A stretch of 43,907 nt of DNA from Flavobacteriales bacterium (lineage in GTDB: Bacteria > Bacteroidota > Bacteroidia > Flavobacteriales_D > Crocinitomicaceae). The notes beneath the pieces are model-generated. The model was not told the DNA's origin and ran no database searches. It worked only from the letters and a program-made list of their open reading frames with translations. Below are positions 31,091 through 40,575 of this stretch, in pieces. The position numbers were made by a program, and so were the translations under genes. Each line of letters begins with the position of its first letter. Position 1 is the stretch's first letter. The stretch spans positions 1 through 43,907 of the forward strand of contig CANGIC010000002.1 in assembly GCA_947453795.1 (NCBI GenBank), given 5' to 3'.

Positions 31091-32824
31091 ATGCAGAAAA
31101 AAATCTCCGCTCAAAAGGCAACAACAGGTATGGCACCATCATCGGAAGTCGTATCAAAAAACAAAAAAATCACCCCATTGGACGCAATCAACACGATCTA
31201 CTATGCCTCCAAAGACTCTTCTATTCCCGAGGACTTGATCCCTGGCTTAAAGAAAGAACTCACTGTACTTTCAACGTACTTGACTTGTAACCATACCGAG
31301 GCCTTTCTATTCGCAAACATCGCCACACTAAACTTGTTTGGCGATAAATCCGACATGGTAGATTTGTACCGTTTTTTTGAAATTACACCCTTCCAATTTA
31401 TGCCTTTCCTCCCGGCGCTGGATTCGTTGTATGAAAAACGATTGATTTTCAAGAAGACGCACCGCCACCGCTCGGATGATGTGATGCGCAAATATTACTA
31501 TTCTGCTGCTCCAGACATTATTGATGCACTGATCCGCAACGCACCATTCCCTCAATCGGAGAAAAGAGAAATGAATGGTACGATTGAAGTATTGGAGGTG
31601 ATTTATGAACTTGCAAACGCTTGCATTCAAGGCGAAATGAATATCACCGACCTCATTACCGAAGTGGATCAAATCTTGAATGCACAGAAAAAACATGCCT
31701 TTATTCGCACGATTCGCGACCTCGACTTGCTTGACAAAGAACGCGTATTGTACATTTATGTCATTTGGAAAACGCTAATGGGAACTGCAGCTGTAGATAT
31801 GGACGATCCCATTACTGCCTTTTTCCCAATATCCTCGCACCGCGTACGCTACATTCAAAGCATCTACAGTGGCGAATGCAAATTGATTAGCAATGACCTT
31901 TTGGAATACCGCCAGTCGCGATTTTTCAATGATGTCGAACTGCAAGTGACAGAGAAAACATCGGATTTACTGCAGGACGATCAAATTGTAATCTTCAAGC
32001 AAAAGAAAAAATCCAACACCATTAAACCTGAATCTATTGGTGCAAAAACCCTTTTTTACAGCGCTCAAGAGGAATCACAGATTTCTACCGTACGCGAAAT
32101 GATGATGGACAACACCTACACAGCACTCATCGATCGTTTGAAAGGAAAAAACCTTCCGCTTAACTTGAACATTCTACTTTTTGGTGCCCCCGGTACTGGT
32201 AAGACTGAAACAGTTTTGCAGTTGGCGAAGGCGAGCGGACGCGAAATAATGAAAGTGGAAATCAGCCAAACAAAATCAATGTGGTTTGGAGAGTCGGAGA
32301 AAAACATTAAAAAGATCTTCAAAGAGTATGAGGATTTGTGTAAAAATTGCGAGCTCACGCCTGTTCTATTCTTTAACGAAGCGGATGCCATTCTCTCCAA
32401 CAGAAAGAGCGGTTCGAACAGCAATACTGCCCAAACGGAGAATGCCATTCAAAATATTCTTTTGGAAGAATTGGAGAATTTCAAAGGCATCTTCCTGGCT
32501 ACAACCAATCTTGCCGATAACCTCGATAAGGCCTTCGATAGAAGATTTTTGTTCAAGATCAAGTTCGAAAGACCAGAATTAACGGCAAGAACAGCCATCT
32601 GGATGGATAAAATCAGCTATTTATCAAAAGATGACGCTATGTATTTGGCGGATAATTTTGACCTTACTGGGGGACAGATTGACAACATCGTGCGCAAATG
32701 TGAAATTAAATCTGTAATCGAAGGAATTGATGCAGACTTTGAGATGCTGAAAAGCTATTGCTTTGAGGAGCTTGTGCTCTCATCAAAATCAGGTAATTTC
32801 ATTGGTTTTCAAAAGCGTGCGTAG
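31091..32824 (+). CDS. AAA+ ATPase
   Basis: 577 aa. The N-terminal 350 residues are a helical region without a known domain. The AAA+ module is at about 355-540: Walker A GAPGTGKT (365-372), Walker B LFFNEAD (426-432, with Asn where Asp is usual), sensor-1 region FLATTNLADNLDKAFDRRF ending in the arginine-finger RR, and a sensor-2-like GGQIDNIVRKCEI. It resembles the classical-AAA-like proteins common in bacteria with unknown targets. Preceded by an inverted repeat and the shared promoter motif. The product of 32936 lies downstream on the same strand. Confidence 0.8.
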   Translation: MQKKISAQKATTGMAPSSEVVSKNKKITPLDAINTIYYASKDSSIPEDLIPGLKKELTVLSTYLTCNHTEAFLFANIATLNLFGDKSDMVDLYRFFEITPFQFMPFLPALDSLYEKRLIFKKTHRHRSDDVMRKYYYSAAPDIIDALIRNAPFPQSEKREMNGTIEVLEVIYELANACIQGEMNITDLITEVDQILNAQKKHAFIRTIRDLDLLDKERVLYIYVIWKTLMGTAAVDMDDPITAFFPISSHRVRYIQSIYSGECKLISNDLLEYRQSRFFNDVELQVTEKTSDLLQDDQIVIFKQKKKSNTIKPESIGAKTLFYSAQEESQISTVREMMMDNTYTALIDRLKGKNLPLNLNILLFGAPGTGKTETVLQLAKASGREIMKVEISQTKSMWFGESEKNIKKIFKEYEDLCKNCELTPVLFFNEADAILSNRKSGSNSNTAQTENAIQNILLEELENFKGIFLATTNLADNLDKAFDRRFLFKIKFERPELTARTAIWMDKISYLSKDDAMYLADNFDLTGGQIDNIVRKCEIKSVIEGIDADFEMLKSYCFEELVLSSKSGNFIGFQKRA

Positions 32825-32935
32825 CGTTTAAAGCAAGCGAGACATCCACTTTCCATGGATTGTGTTCTAATTTTGTATAAATGCCTTGTACCAAAAAACG
32901 AATCACTAACTTAGTGCTTTCACGGACTGAAAATC

Positions 32936-33502
32936 ATGTACTTCGTTAATCTTTTTGGCATCGGCATTCGCTATTGGAATTGTGATATTCCCGATGCCGT
33001 TTTTTCGGCAATGGACGAAGCGCGCATAAAATTGGAGGGAAAATGGGAAACTCTCCTGTTCGATACAGACTTTCTCATGTCTTTCGGAATTTTGCACTGG
33101 CAACACCTCAGTGAAACTGGAGAAAAACGCGCATTTTCACTAACCAGAGAGAACCGCATCGAAATCAAACACAAATCTAAGTTTATAGATAAATTTAAAT
33201 CCATCGATTTACTTGGAGAAGAAAGCCTTTTTCCTAAATATTCAACATTACCAAAAGCCGATCATATCCCCCTTAAATTTGGGCATCAACGCATGGTTTT
33301 GGTACACTATGAAATTGGTTTGTTTGCAAAATATGAATTCAGCGCGCCCTCCTTTGAGGTGGAAAACCTACGTTTTATCTTGGTTGATCCCATACCGGGA
33401 AAAACACAACAATGGCTTTGTGGGATTGAAATGAACGGAGCTGCATTGACCAGCGTTAAAAACGATGTGCTGTTCCGGGGTTCAACGGTTTACATGCCTT
33501 AA
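32936..33502 (+). CDS. Hypothetical protein
   Basis: 188 aa, ATG start. It begins MYFVNLFGIGIRYWNCDIPD and later has a beta-rich region (ENLRFILVDPIPGKTQQWLC). No signal peptide, TM helix or family recognised. It follows the AAA+ gene by 111 bp on the same strand and could be its partner, but nothing in the sequence proves it. Confidence 0.5.
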   Translation: MYFVNLFGIGIRYWNCDIPDAVFSAMDEARIKLEGKWETLLFDTDFLMSFGILHWQHLSETGEKRAFSLTRENRIEIKHKSKFIDKFKSIDLLGEESLFPKYSTLPKADHIPLKFGHQRMVLVHYEIGLFAKYEFSAPSFEVENLRFILVDPIPGKTQQWLCGIEMNGAALTSVKNDVLFRGSTVYMP

Positions 33503-33583
33503 TTGGACTTTAAAAAATCGCAGTTCAGTAAATTTCATTCCGTTTAAAATTTATTAAATTCGTACCTATCTAACTAAACTACT

Positions 33584-34738
33584 ATGAACAAACTGCGCGG
33601 TTTACTCAATTTTATTGAAGAAAAAATCCTTTTTCGATTTGGGAAAATAAGTTGGCAAATCATCTCGATTATTGCCATTGGAACGCTTCTATATGCGATC
33701 TCGCTTTACATCTGGAATGCAGTCCCTTCCTCTCGTGAGGAGGTGAAAATATCCAAGATGGAATTCGATAAAAACGAAATCGATACGGACTTTGATGAAA
33801 GCAACAATGTAGATGCCTGCGCCAAAGAGAATTACAAAAAAGTTCTGGACAGTTTAAAACGCGCAATGCCCAATGCGGAATGGAAAAATTTGGGTGATTC
33901 TGTAGAAGTTGATCGCTACCGCTGGGAAGAAGTGTACGATCCTTACTGGGATTTCACCTACCCACAGCAAATCGAATATACGGAATTGGAATACCGACGT
34001 AATCCACAGGCCATACCGAATATTTTGGACGATATCTTCGAGTACAAAGGAATTGACTCTACCCAATTTTGCCAACGCATCAAGGTGCTTCGTATGTTAA
34101 TCGAATTGAACAAATACACTAGCCAAGACCAAGGGACAAACTTCTTGCAATCGTACCATAGAAATACATTGATTTACAATGGATACCTAAGTCTTTCGAA
34201 CATTAAAGACGTGGTTTCAATCTTTGAAAAAGTAGAGGGACGTAAACCGCGATTTAAGGATTTATATGAAGAGAAAGACGATCTCAACCAATTTAGTAGG
34301 TATATTGATTATTTCAAAAATGACTCCATTACAAAATCACGAATAGAAACAGTCACTGAGACATTAAAGAAAATTAAAGGCAAAGGAGTAATCAAGACTG
34401 CTGCGTTCAAACATAATATTGCAGAAAAAATTCTGGAAAGTAGTCTAACAGATGCTGACATTACTGCCGCATGTGACGATTTCTTCACTTCAACAGCGTT
34501 TAAATACACCGACAAATCTGCCGTCGGAATCTTCTTTAAATACCACCGCTTGTATGTAAGAAAAGTAAGATTAGCTGAGGACCTATTGGCTGAAGAAACC
34601 TTTGAAAAAGAAATGAATAGAGAGCATTATTACGAACTAGGAATTTTGAGTTTCGCCGCTGTGCTTAGTATCGCTACTATACTGCTACTTTTCTCTATTC
34701 GCGGAATCTTAAAGGAGAAAAATCAACCGAAAGCATAA
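33584..34738 (+). CDS. Two-TM membrane protein of unknown function
   Basis: 384 aa with one TM helix near the N-terminus (IISIIAIGTLLYAISLYIWN, about 26-45) and one at the C-terminus (LGILSFAAVLSIATILLLFS, about 352-371). A soluble, mostly helical domain of about 300 residues lies between them, presumably periplasmic, with conserved-looking YDPYWDFTYPQQIEY. No family recognised. It has its own terminator. Confidence 0.6.
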   Translation: MNKLRGLLNFIEEKILFRFGKISWQIISIIAIGTLLYAISLYIWNAVPSSREEVKISKMEFDKNEIDTDFDESNNVDACAKENYKKVLDSLKRAMPNAEWKNLGDSVEVDRYRWEEVYDPYWDFTYPQQIEYTELEYRRNPQAIPNILDDIFEYKGIDSTQFCQRIKVLRMLIELNKYTSQDQGTNFLQSYHRNTLIYNGYLSLSNIKDVVSIFEKVEGRKPRFKDLYEEKDDLNQFSRYIDYFKNDSITKSRIETVTETLKKIKGKGVIKTAAFKHNIAEKILESSLTDADITAACDDFFTSTAFKYTDKSAVGIFFKYHRLYVRKVRLAEDLLAEETFEKEMNREHYYELGILSFAAVLSIATILLLFSIRGILKEKNQPKA

Positions 34739-34744
34739 TCCATT

Positions 34745-34771
34745 AAAAGCTCCGAAAGGGGCTTTTTTTTT
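34745..34771 (+). terminator. Rho-independent terminator
   Basis: AAAAGCTCC/GGGGCTTTT forms a stem with one T-G pair around a GAAA tetraloop and is followed by a run of T. It starts 6 bp after the stop of the two-TM gene. Confidence 0.85.
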
Positions 34772-34783
34772 CAATTAAAGCAT

Positions 34784-35209
34784 ATGTTCAACGCATCTCT
34801 TTCTTCCATTTTTATTCTATTCACTTCCATTTCGTTCGGACAAACTGTTCTTGACTACAAAACAAAAACAACAGAGAATGAAAAGGAAAGAACTGAAATC
34901 CTCAATTTGGCGCGAAAAGATATTTACGCTCAGTTTGATCAAGAGGTTGTGTTTGTCGTAAATCACTTAAAGGTTAGCGGAATTTTCGCCTGGTTTGAAG
35001 GAACAGTATTGCGGAAAGATGGTAATCCAATGGAATTTCCGGACGAAGCATACGATTGTTGTCATGCGGAGGGCCTTTTCATGAGAAAAAATGGACATTG
35101 GACCATTGTGGAATTTGGTGCATTTTCCACAGATTGCTGGTATTGCGGAATAAATATGCGCTACCCTAATGTCCCAAAAGGTGTTTTTTCTCAGCATGTT
35201 ATCTATTAA
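34784..35209 (+). CDS. Small secreted protein, unknown function
   Basis: 141 aa with a signal peptide (MFNASLSSIFILFTSISFGQ). The mature part has EVVFVVNHLKVSGIFAWFEG and CCHAEGLFMRKNGHWTIVEF with four cysteines (two CC, one CWYC), suggestive of a small disulfide-bonded beta domain. It overlaps the start of the M15 gene, which implies coupled translation. No family recognised. Confidence 0.55.
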   Translation: MFNASLSSIFILFTSISFGQTVLDYKTKTTENEKERTEILNLARKDIYAQFDQEVVFVVNHLKVSGIFAWFEGTVLRKDGNPMEFPDEAYDCCHAEGLFMRKNGHWTIVEFGAFSTDCWYCGINMRYPNVPKGVFSQHVIY

Positions 35210-36068
35210 CCTTTTGACAACAAGAAAGCGCATTGCCATTGCTTCGTTCTCACTACTATTTAGTGGATTACTTTCGGCATGGCTCATCGGCTATCTTTCT
35301 ACGAATGCTCATACTGCCATCCTTCCAAATGCCCCGAAGCAAATCTCCGCTCAGGAAAAGTTAAACAATGATTCAATCCCTTGGCAAGTGCTTAAGCTTA
35401 TGAAAGCATACCCAAACTTCGTTGTTGGCTACTCGAATGGAAGTATTATGTTTCAAGATTCGACACAAATGCGTTTCAATGACAACAGAATAAAGTCTTC
35501 TCAAGAGCTACTCGACAACGCTGATCTCGAAGACATGTTTCATGACCCATACTTAGCAGACAGTAGCGTAAAAATACCCGATAACGATGCAGGACGAATG
35601 CGCAACGAAGCTTTTTTTATGAAAATTTATGGCCAAACGAAGGAAGAAATCCGATCAAACTTAACGGAAATCGTTTGGTGTCCATCACTTGTCAACCAGC
35701 GCATCATGGTGAATAAAAATAATGGCGTCAGCAAACAGTTCATTGCGCTCTCAAAAGAATTGGATCAACATCCTGAATTCAAAAAATACATCTCTAATAT
35801 TGGTGGGACATTCAATTACCGAAAAATCAATGGCACCAATCGATTGAGCATGCATAGTTTCGGAATTACGATTGACATAAATATAGCTGAATCAAACTAT
35901 TGGCAATGGGACTGTGGATGTACCAACGAGAATGGCGTCAATGGATTTAAGAATAGAATTCCCATTGCACTTGTCTTGATCTTCGAAAAACACGGATTCA
36001 TTTGGGGAGGACGATGGAAACATTACGACACCATGCACTTTGAATACCGTCCAGAACTATTCCCATAA
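35196..36068 (+). CDS. M15-family D-Ala-D-Ala carboxypeptidase
   Basis: 290 aa from the ATG at 35196; the track ATG at 35169 would overlap the previous gene by 41 bp instead of 14. An N-terminal signal anchor (RIAIASFSLLFSGLLSAWLI) precedes a peptidase domain with zinc ligands in SMHSFGITIDIN (His and Asp) and TMHFEYRPEL (His), the M15C (VanY/Ply-type) pattern. Predicted to cut the terminal D-Ala of peptidoglycan peptides. It overlaps the preceding small secreted protein and may act with it. Confidence 0.78.
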   Translation: MLSINLLTTRKRIAIASFSLLFSGLLSAWLIGYLSTNAHTAILPNAPKQISAQEKLNNDSIPWQVLKLMKAYPNFVVGYSNGSIMFQDSTQMRFNDNRIKSSQELLDNADLEDMFHDPYLADSSVKIPDNDAGRMRNEAFFMKIYGQTKEEIRSNLTEIVWCPSLVNQRIMVNKNNGVSKQFIALSKELDQHPEFKKYISNIGGTFNYRKINGTNRLSMHSFGITIDINIAESNYWQWDCGCTNENGVNGFKNRIPIALVLIFEKHGFIWGGRWKHYDTMHFEYRPELFP

Positions 36069-36178
36069 ATCGGGACCTATTTAAGATTAACAATCCAATA
36101 ACAAAATAGCGAACAATCGATTGATTTTCACTTCTAGAATTTTGTAATTTCACACTTCACGTTTTCAGAATCAGTATT

Positions 36179-37234
36179 ATGGCGAACAATGAACAACTTC
36201 AAAAAACCCTAACATTAGGCCTTCGCATTTTACTTGCAGGCATGTTCTTTTTGTCGGCAATTGCCAAATTGTACCCAAGTGCACCTTTGGCTTTAGGAAC
36301 ATTTGAAGCCAAACAATTGATTCCTATGGGGTTCAATGAAGATTTTGCGCAGTATTTCTCCCGCATTTTAATTGGCTGTGAATTGGCCTTGGCTGTTGGA
36401 TTGCTTCAGCCCCATTATTTCAAGCGACTCGTGTTGCCACTTTCCTTTCTTATGTTGTTTGTGTTCTCATCGCAACTGACCTATGAAATCATCACCATCG
36501 GAAACAAAGGAAATTGCGGATGTTTTGGCGCCTTGCTTCCTATGACACCAGTTCAAGCACTAGTAAAGAACATCCTAGCCATGGGAATGCTCGTTTACCT
36601 ATTTATGGTGATGAAAAAAGAGGACGATAAAAGGAATCATTTCTTGATTTTGACCATTATCTTGGCGTCTATTCTCGCCATTTTCATGGTAGGACCAATG
36701 CAACAAAAGACAAAAATTACCCCAGTTATTCAAGGAACAATTAATGAGGTAGATACGGCGACAACTGTTGTAGATACGATTGCAGTAAGCGCAGATCCAA
36801 AAGCCGTGAAAGACTCCATTCCAGAAGTTAAGGAACCTAAAGCAAAGAAATCAGGCTTCAGCAACCTCTTCCCAGACATTGACAAAGGAAAGAAAATCTT
36901 ATGCTTTTTTGCGCCAGGATGCGATCACTGCAAGGAAACCGCGAAAGAACTAACAAAAATGAAAAAAACGATCAGTGGATTCCCGGAAATACGCATCGTT
37001 TTCATGGATGAAGAAGCTGAATTGATCCCCGATTTCTTTGCGTTTGCCGGCAGTGATTACACCTACTTGGTACTTGATGTTGTCACCTTCTGGAAGACAC
37101 TTGGCAGTTCGAAAGACACACCGGGAGTGATGTACTATTGGAACGGAAATCTCATCAAGGAATACAATGGTATCGCGGACAAGAAATTCAAGGAGGGGGA
37201 GTTTAAGAAGGTAGTGGTGAAGAAATATGAGTGA
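36179..37234 (+). CDS. MauE/DoxX-like membrane protein fused to a thioredoxin domain
   Basis: 351 aa. Four TM helices make up a MauE-like module (residues about 10-150) with the diagnostic GNKGNCGCFGALLPM loop, whose two cysteines suggest redox exchange. After a fifth TM (FLILTIILASILAIFMVG) a linker leads to a thioredoxin-like domain with FFAPGCDHCKETAKEL (CDHC active site). Predicted to shuttle disulfides in the periplasm. The stop codon is followed at once by tandem repeats. Confidence 0.82.
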   Translation: MANNEQLQKTLTLGLRILLAGMFFLSAIAKLYPSAPLALGTFEAKQLIPMGFNEDFAQYFSRILIGCELALAVGLLQPHYFKRLVLPLSFLMLFVFSSQLTYEIITIGNKGNCGCFGALLPMTPVQALVKNILAMGMLVYLFMVMKKEDDKRNHFLILTIILASILAIFMVGPMQQKTKITPVIQGTINEVDTATTVVDTIAVSADPKAVKDSIPEVKEPKAKKSGFSNLFPDIDKGKKILCFFAPGCDHCKETAKELTKMKKTISGFPEIRIVFMDEEAELIPDFFAFAGSDYTYLVLDVVTFWKTLGSSKDTPGVMYYWNGNLIKEYNGIADKKFKEGEFKKVVVKKYE

Positions 37235-37261
37235 CGAATTACGAGTTACGAGTTACGAATT
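37234..37261. repeat. Heptanucleotide array ACGAATT/ACGAGTT
   Basis: Four period-7 units (ACGAATT, ACGAGTT, ACGAGTT, ACGAATT) starting at the last base of the stop codon. Related GACGAATTAC strings occur at about 100 and 3310. Confidence 0.8.
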
Positions 37262-37262
37262 G

Positions 37263-37415
37263 CCGAAGGCATCAAATTACCGAAGGTATCAAATTGCCGA
37301 AGGCATCAAATTACCGAAGGTATCAAATTGCCGAAGGCATCAAATTACCGAAGGCATCAAATTGCTGAAAGCATCAAATTACCGAAGGCACCAAATTGCC
37401 GCAGGTATCAAATCT
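37263..37415. repeat. 17-bp tandem array, nine copies
   Basis: Nine contiguous copies of CCGAAGG(C/T)ATCAAATT(A/G), alternating A and G at the last base so that a 34-bp higher-order unit is visible. Units drift near the right end. It fills the space up to 3 bp before the FHA gene stop. An ORF runs through because 51 bp is three units, giving a 17-aa periodic peptide, but it has no other sign of being real. Confidence 0.9.
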
Positions 37416-37417
37416 TC

Positions 37418-37855
37418 CTAGCCGGTAATCACATTCAAAACAAATAGCAACAACACAATTGCCGCGAGGATCATCCAAAGGTCACGGTTGATGTTGTCTT
37501 TTTTACCACCTGTTACTTGATTTGATTTTGGTGATGATTGACCACTTGAAACTGGTTTAGATACCTTCTTGGGTTCCTCTTTTCGTTCAGTCCTTCTTCC
37601 AAGAATATAGTATTCCCAGTCATAGGTGGCAGTTGAACCGAATCGAACTTTATCTCCTGCCTGAAGGATCACAGGATCAGAAATAGATTTACCATTCACA
37701 AAGGTATGCGCACGCGAACCAAGGTCCGTGAGAAACACATTGTTCTCGTTGTCAATGAAAATCTCAGCATGTGCAGGACCGATATCCGAATCCAAGAAAC
37801 GCACATCATTTTCTTCCGCCTGACCAATACGCAGTATTTTCGGTCCTTTCATCAT
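37418..37855 (-). CDS. FHA-domain protein with C-terminal TM helix
   Basis: 145 aa. An FHA domain at about 6-85 (ILRIGQAEENDVRFLDSDIG, PAHAEIFIDNENNVFLTDLG, SRAHTFVNGKSI) binds phosphothreonine peptides. The conserved Arg of FHA loops is Gly-Gln here (RIGQAEEND), which may be atypical. A charged, Ser-rich linker and a C-terminal TM helix (WMILAAIVLLLFVLNVITG) anchor it to the membrane, with the FHA facing the cytoplasm. No kinase gene is nearby. Confidence 0.78.
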   Translation of the reverse strand: MMKGPKILRIGQAEENDVRFLDSDIGPAHAEIFIDNENNVFLTDLGSRAHTFVNGKSISDPVILQAGDKVRFGSTATYDWEYYILGRRTERKEEPKKVSKPVSSGQSSPKSNQVTGGKKDNINRDLWMILAAIVLLLFVLNVITG

Positions 37856-37936
37856 ATCCTTTGAATTAGATTCATCGATTCTCTTTGCAAAGTAAAGGCT
37901 TTATTGCACATTGAAAAACGCAATGGAGAAAAAAAA

Positions 37937-39103
37937 CTACTCACGGGGATTCATCCAATGGTTCAATGCTTCAAAAAGCAGCTCTCCTTGCAGGTTGTAT
38001 CCCTTGCGCAAGTAGTGGACGTGGTCATCATTCACCAAACCGGCCTTTTTCCATTCGAGCATACTTCCTTCTCCACCCATCGCTTTATAGAGGTCCCAAA
38101 GGGCAAATCCATGTTTTATACTCTGCTCGCGTAAGATTCCTGAAATGATTAGAATGCGTTGATTGACTGATGCTACTCCCCCTTTCAAGCGGTAATTTTC
38201 TGATGGAAGGGTAATCAGCACAGAAGCATTGGGCAATGTTGCATGCAACAAGGTAAACATGGAATCAACAATTTGACGAAAACCCGCTTCAGTGAAAGAG
38301 GGGTCATACGATTCATTGGTTCCAAGTGAAACAATCACAAGATCCGGCTGAAACAAAGGCATTTGCTGAAGAAAGAAATCATTCCGCAAATAATCGCGGT
38401 ACCTCGCACCCGCCACACCCGCCGAATTGTAAACCACACCCCTTTGGTCATTCTCTACATAAACCCCATGTAAGGTCATCGCTGCTCCAGAAAAGGATAT
38501 GTCTAATTTGCTCAATGGCTTTGCACTATGAAAAGAAAGTGTGTCAAAATGAGGTTGCGTAGTGGCTTTTGAGAATGTATTGTTGATCGTAACACTCCCC
38601 TTTTTTGGATCATTTAAGGAGTACAACAAAAATCCTTTTGTGTATGGATTTACAACAGAATCTTTCCTCAATTCAAGTGAAAAGGCGCCTGTTTCTGTAG
38701 TGCTTTTGATGCCAATGCCCGGAAGTCCGATATTGAATTTATGCGGATAATTGATGATCCAACTGTTTGACCACACAGTCGCAGAAGTGGCAATAAAATC
38801 CTTTGGACCATTTGTTTTTGCCAAGGTATACGGAAAAACCAATCCTCTTCCCCCATTGCCATAGCTTGCCTGCATTTTTTTTCGCGTGATACCGCTTAAA
38901 TTATCCGGTTGAATGTGCGAATCCCCTATGTGCAAGATGCGGACCTTTTGAATCCTTCCTCCATTCAATGAATCCATTTTCAATACAAAATGGTCGAACA
39001 AATCACCCGTATTTTCAATGGTATTCTCACCAAGCGTTAACTGCTCCCGTTGACCTACAGCGAGCAAAGGAAACAACACCACAACTACACTCCACCACTT
39101 CAT
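37937..39103 (-). CDS. Secreted SGNH/GDSL hydrolase, O-acyl operon
   Basis: 388 aa with a signal peptide (to about residue 17). SGNH blocks: GDSHIQPDNLSG (Ser in GDSH), VIVSLGTNESYDP (Asn), and DHVHYLRKGY (Asp and His). A beta-rich insertion of about 140 residues lies between blocks I and III. Third gene of an operon with an MBOAT acyltransferase and a membrane-anchored SGNH protein, 10 bp after the MBOAT stop. Predicted to transfer or remove acyl groups on a surface polymer. Confidence 0.8.
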   Translation of the reverse strand: MKWWSVVVVLFPLLAVGQREQLTLGENTIENTGDLFDHFVLKMDSLNGGRIQKVRILHIGDSHIQPDNLSGITRKKMQASYGNGGRGLVFPYTLAKTNGPKDFIATSATVWSNSWIINYPHKFNIGLPGIGIKSTTETGAFSLELRKDSVVNPYTKGFLLYSLNDPKKGSVTINNTFSKATTQPHFDTLSFHSAKPLSKLDISFSGAAMTLHGVYVENDQRGVVYNSAGVAGARYRDYLRNDFFLQQMPLFQPDLVIVSLGTNESYDPSFTEAGFRQIVDSMFTLLHATLPNASVLITLPSENYRLKGGVASVNQRILIISGILREQSIKHGFALWDLYKAMGGEGSMLEWKKAGLVNDDHVHYLRKGYNLQGELLFEALNHWMNPRE

Positions 39104-39113
39104 TCAGCGCAAC

Positions 39114-40574
39114 TTAAAATTGAAAATAGATAAAGGGCTGAACTACGGATGAGCGCATTTGGATAATGACTTGTATCACAACAATCATCATAGCGAACTT
39201 CACCAATAGGTCCTGACCTGAGATGTAAGTTACGACTTTTTCTTTCCAAATGGAAGGAATCAGCGTTAAACCATACCCCAAAATCAACAAAACAATCAAT
39301 GTCGGATTGGTTTCCATGACGGCCCACACCATTTGCAGATTCGCAGTGCTAAAAATTCGGGTGTATATGTTCCATGTCATCTCCATGGATGACGCACGGA
39401 AAGGAATCCACAGCAGCGAAACACAAACAAAGGTAAAGACCCAAGAAAGGGCATTGTACCAGCCGTTATCCCATCGTTTTCCTGAAAATTTCACCCATAA
39501 TTTGTGAAGAATCAAAAGCACCCCGTGACCAGCGCCCCAGAACACAAATTTCCAATCTGCACCGTGCCAAAATCCTCCGACCAACATGGTTACGAGCAGG
39601 AAAAGCAACTGAAGTAAAAATCCTTTTCTATTTCCTCCTAAAGGAATGTAGATGTAATCGCGCAACCATGACGACAGGGAAATGTGCCAACGACGCCAAA
39701 AGTTCGTAATGTCCAAGGCCTTGTAGGGCGAATCAAAGTTGAGACAAAGACGGTAACCGAGTAAAAGTGCTACTCCAATAGCCATGTCGGTATAGCCACT
39801 AAAATCACAGAAGATCTGCAAGGTATAGCACAATGAAGCCAAGATCAATTCAGACCCTGAAAAGCCTTCTGGTGCGGAAAAAACGATGTCTGAATACTGA
39901 GCAACATAATCAGCAATGATGGCCTTTTTGATCAATCCTTTGAAAATAAGGTAAAAGGCCTCATTGAATTGCGCACCATTTAAGCTGAACTTCTTTTTCA
40001 ATTGCGGCAAGAAGTCACGCGCGCGAACGATAGGACCAGCAACGAGATGCGGAAAGAAGAGCATATACATCAGGTAGTTTCGAAAGGCCGGACGCTTTAC
40101 CTTCTTATTTGTCACATCCACCATGTAACTAATCGACTGAAAGGTGTAAAAAGAAATTCCAATGGGCAGAATCAATTCACTCAAGGTATGTTTACTCCCC
40201 GTGAGTGCATCCATATTCAACAAAAAGAAATTCTTGTACTTAAAATAGAGTAAAAAGGAAAGACTGAAAAGGATGCCCGCTGCTAAAATCCACTTTTTCT
40301 TTCGCTCATTTTGCTGGCGTTCAATCCACATCGAAAAGAGATAATCGGCTGAAATTGTGAGTAAAAGGAGTAAGAGAAAGATTCCACTTGCCTTGTAGTA
40401 GAAATAGGCACTAAACGCAATAATGAAATATTCACGTGGCCCTTTGGTTTTCGCTACAAAGGAATAGCCGATTAAGAAGATAGCGAACAAGAACAAGAAA
40501 ATCCCTTGATGAAAGAGCATCGGATCTTCCGGAATGTGCTGAAACTGTTTCCCTATTTCTCCCCAATTGATCAT
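39114..40574 (-). CDS. MBOAT-family O-acyltransferase (AlgI-like)
   Basis: Membrane enzyme of about 486 aa with around ten TM helices that moves acyl groups across the inner membrane to polysaccharide or lipid. Signature blocks: FFPHLVAGPIVRARDFLPQL, CDFSGYTDMAIG, NFWRRWHISLSSWLRDYIYI, PLGGNRKG and GGFWHGADWKFVFWGAGHG (catalytic His). It starts 1 bp after the upstream SGNH stop. Together with the two SGNH proteins it recalls alginate AlgI/AlgJ or PatA/PatB O-acetylation systems; the acceptor is unknown. Confidence 0.9.
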   Translation of the reverse strand: MINWGEIGKQFQHIPEDPMLFHQGIFLFLFAIFLIGYSFVAKTKGPREYFIIAFSAYFYYKASGIFLLLLLLTISADYLFSMWIERQQNERKKKWILAAGILFSLSFLLYFKYKNFFLLNMDALTGSKHTLSELILPIGISFYTFQSISYMVDVTNKKVKRPAFRNYLMYMLFFPHLVAGPIVRARDFLPQLKKKFSLNGAQFNEAFYLIFKGLIKKAIIADYVAQYSDIVFSAPEGFSGSELILASLCYTLQIFCDFSGYTDMAIGVALLLGYRLCLNFDSPYKALDITNFWRRWHISLSSWLRDYIYIPLGGNRKGFLLQLLFLLVTMLVGGFWHGADWKFVFWGAGHGVLLILHKLWVKFSGKRWDNGWYNALSWVFTFVCVSLLWIPFRASSMEMTWNIYTRIFSTANLQMVWAVMETNPTLIVLLILGYGLTLIPSIWKEKVVTYISGQDLLVKFAMMIVVIQVIIQMRSSVVQPFIYFQF

Positions 40575-40575
40575 G

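Noticed and set aside
37263-37415. CRISPR array
   Set aside because: Units are contiguous 17-mers without spacers and no cas genes are nearby.
37227-37421. 65-codon ORF running through the 17-bp repeats
   Set aside because: It exists only because three 17-bp units equal 17 codons; it starts inside the previous gene, has no leader and no family features.
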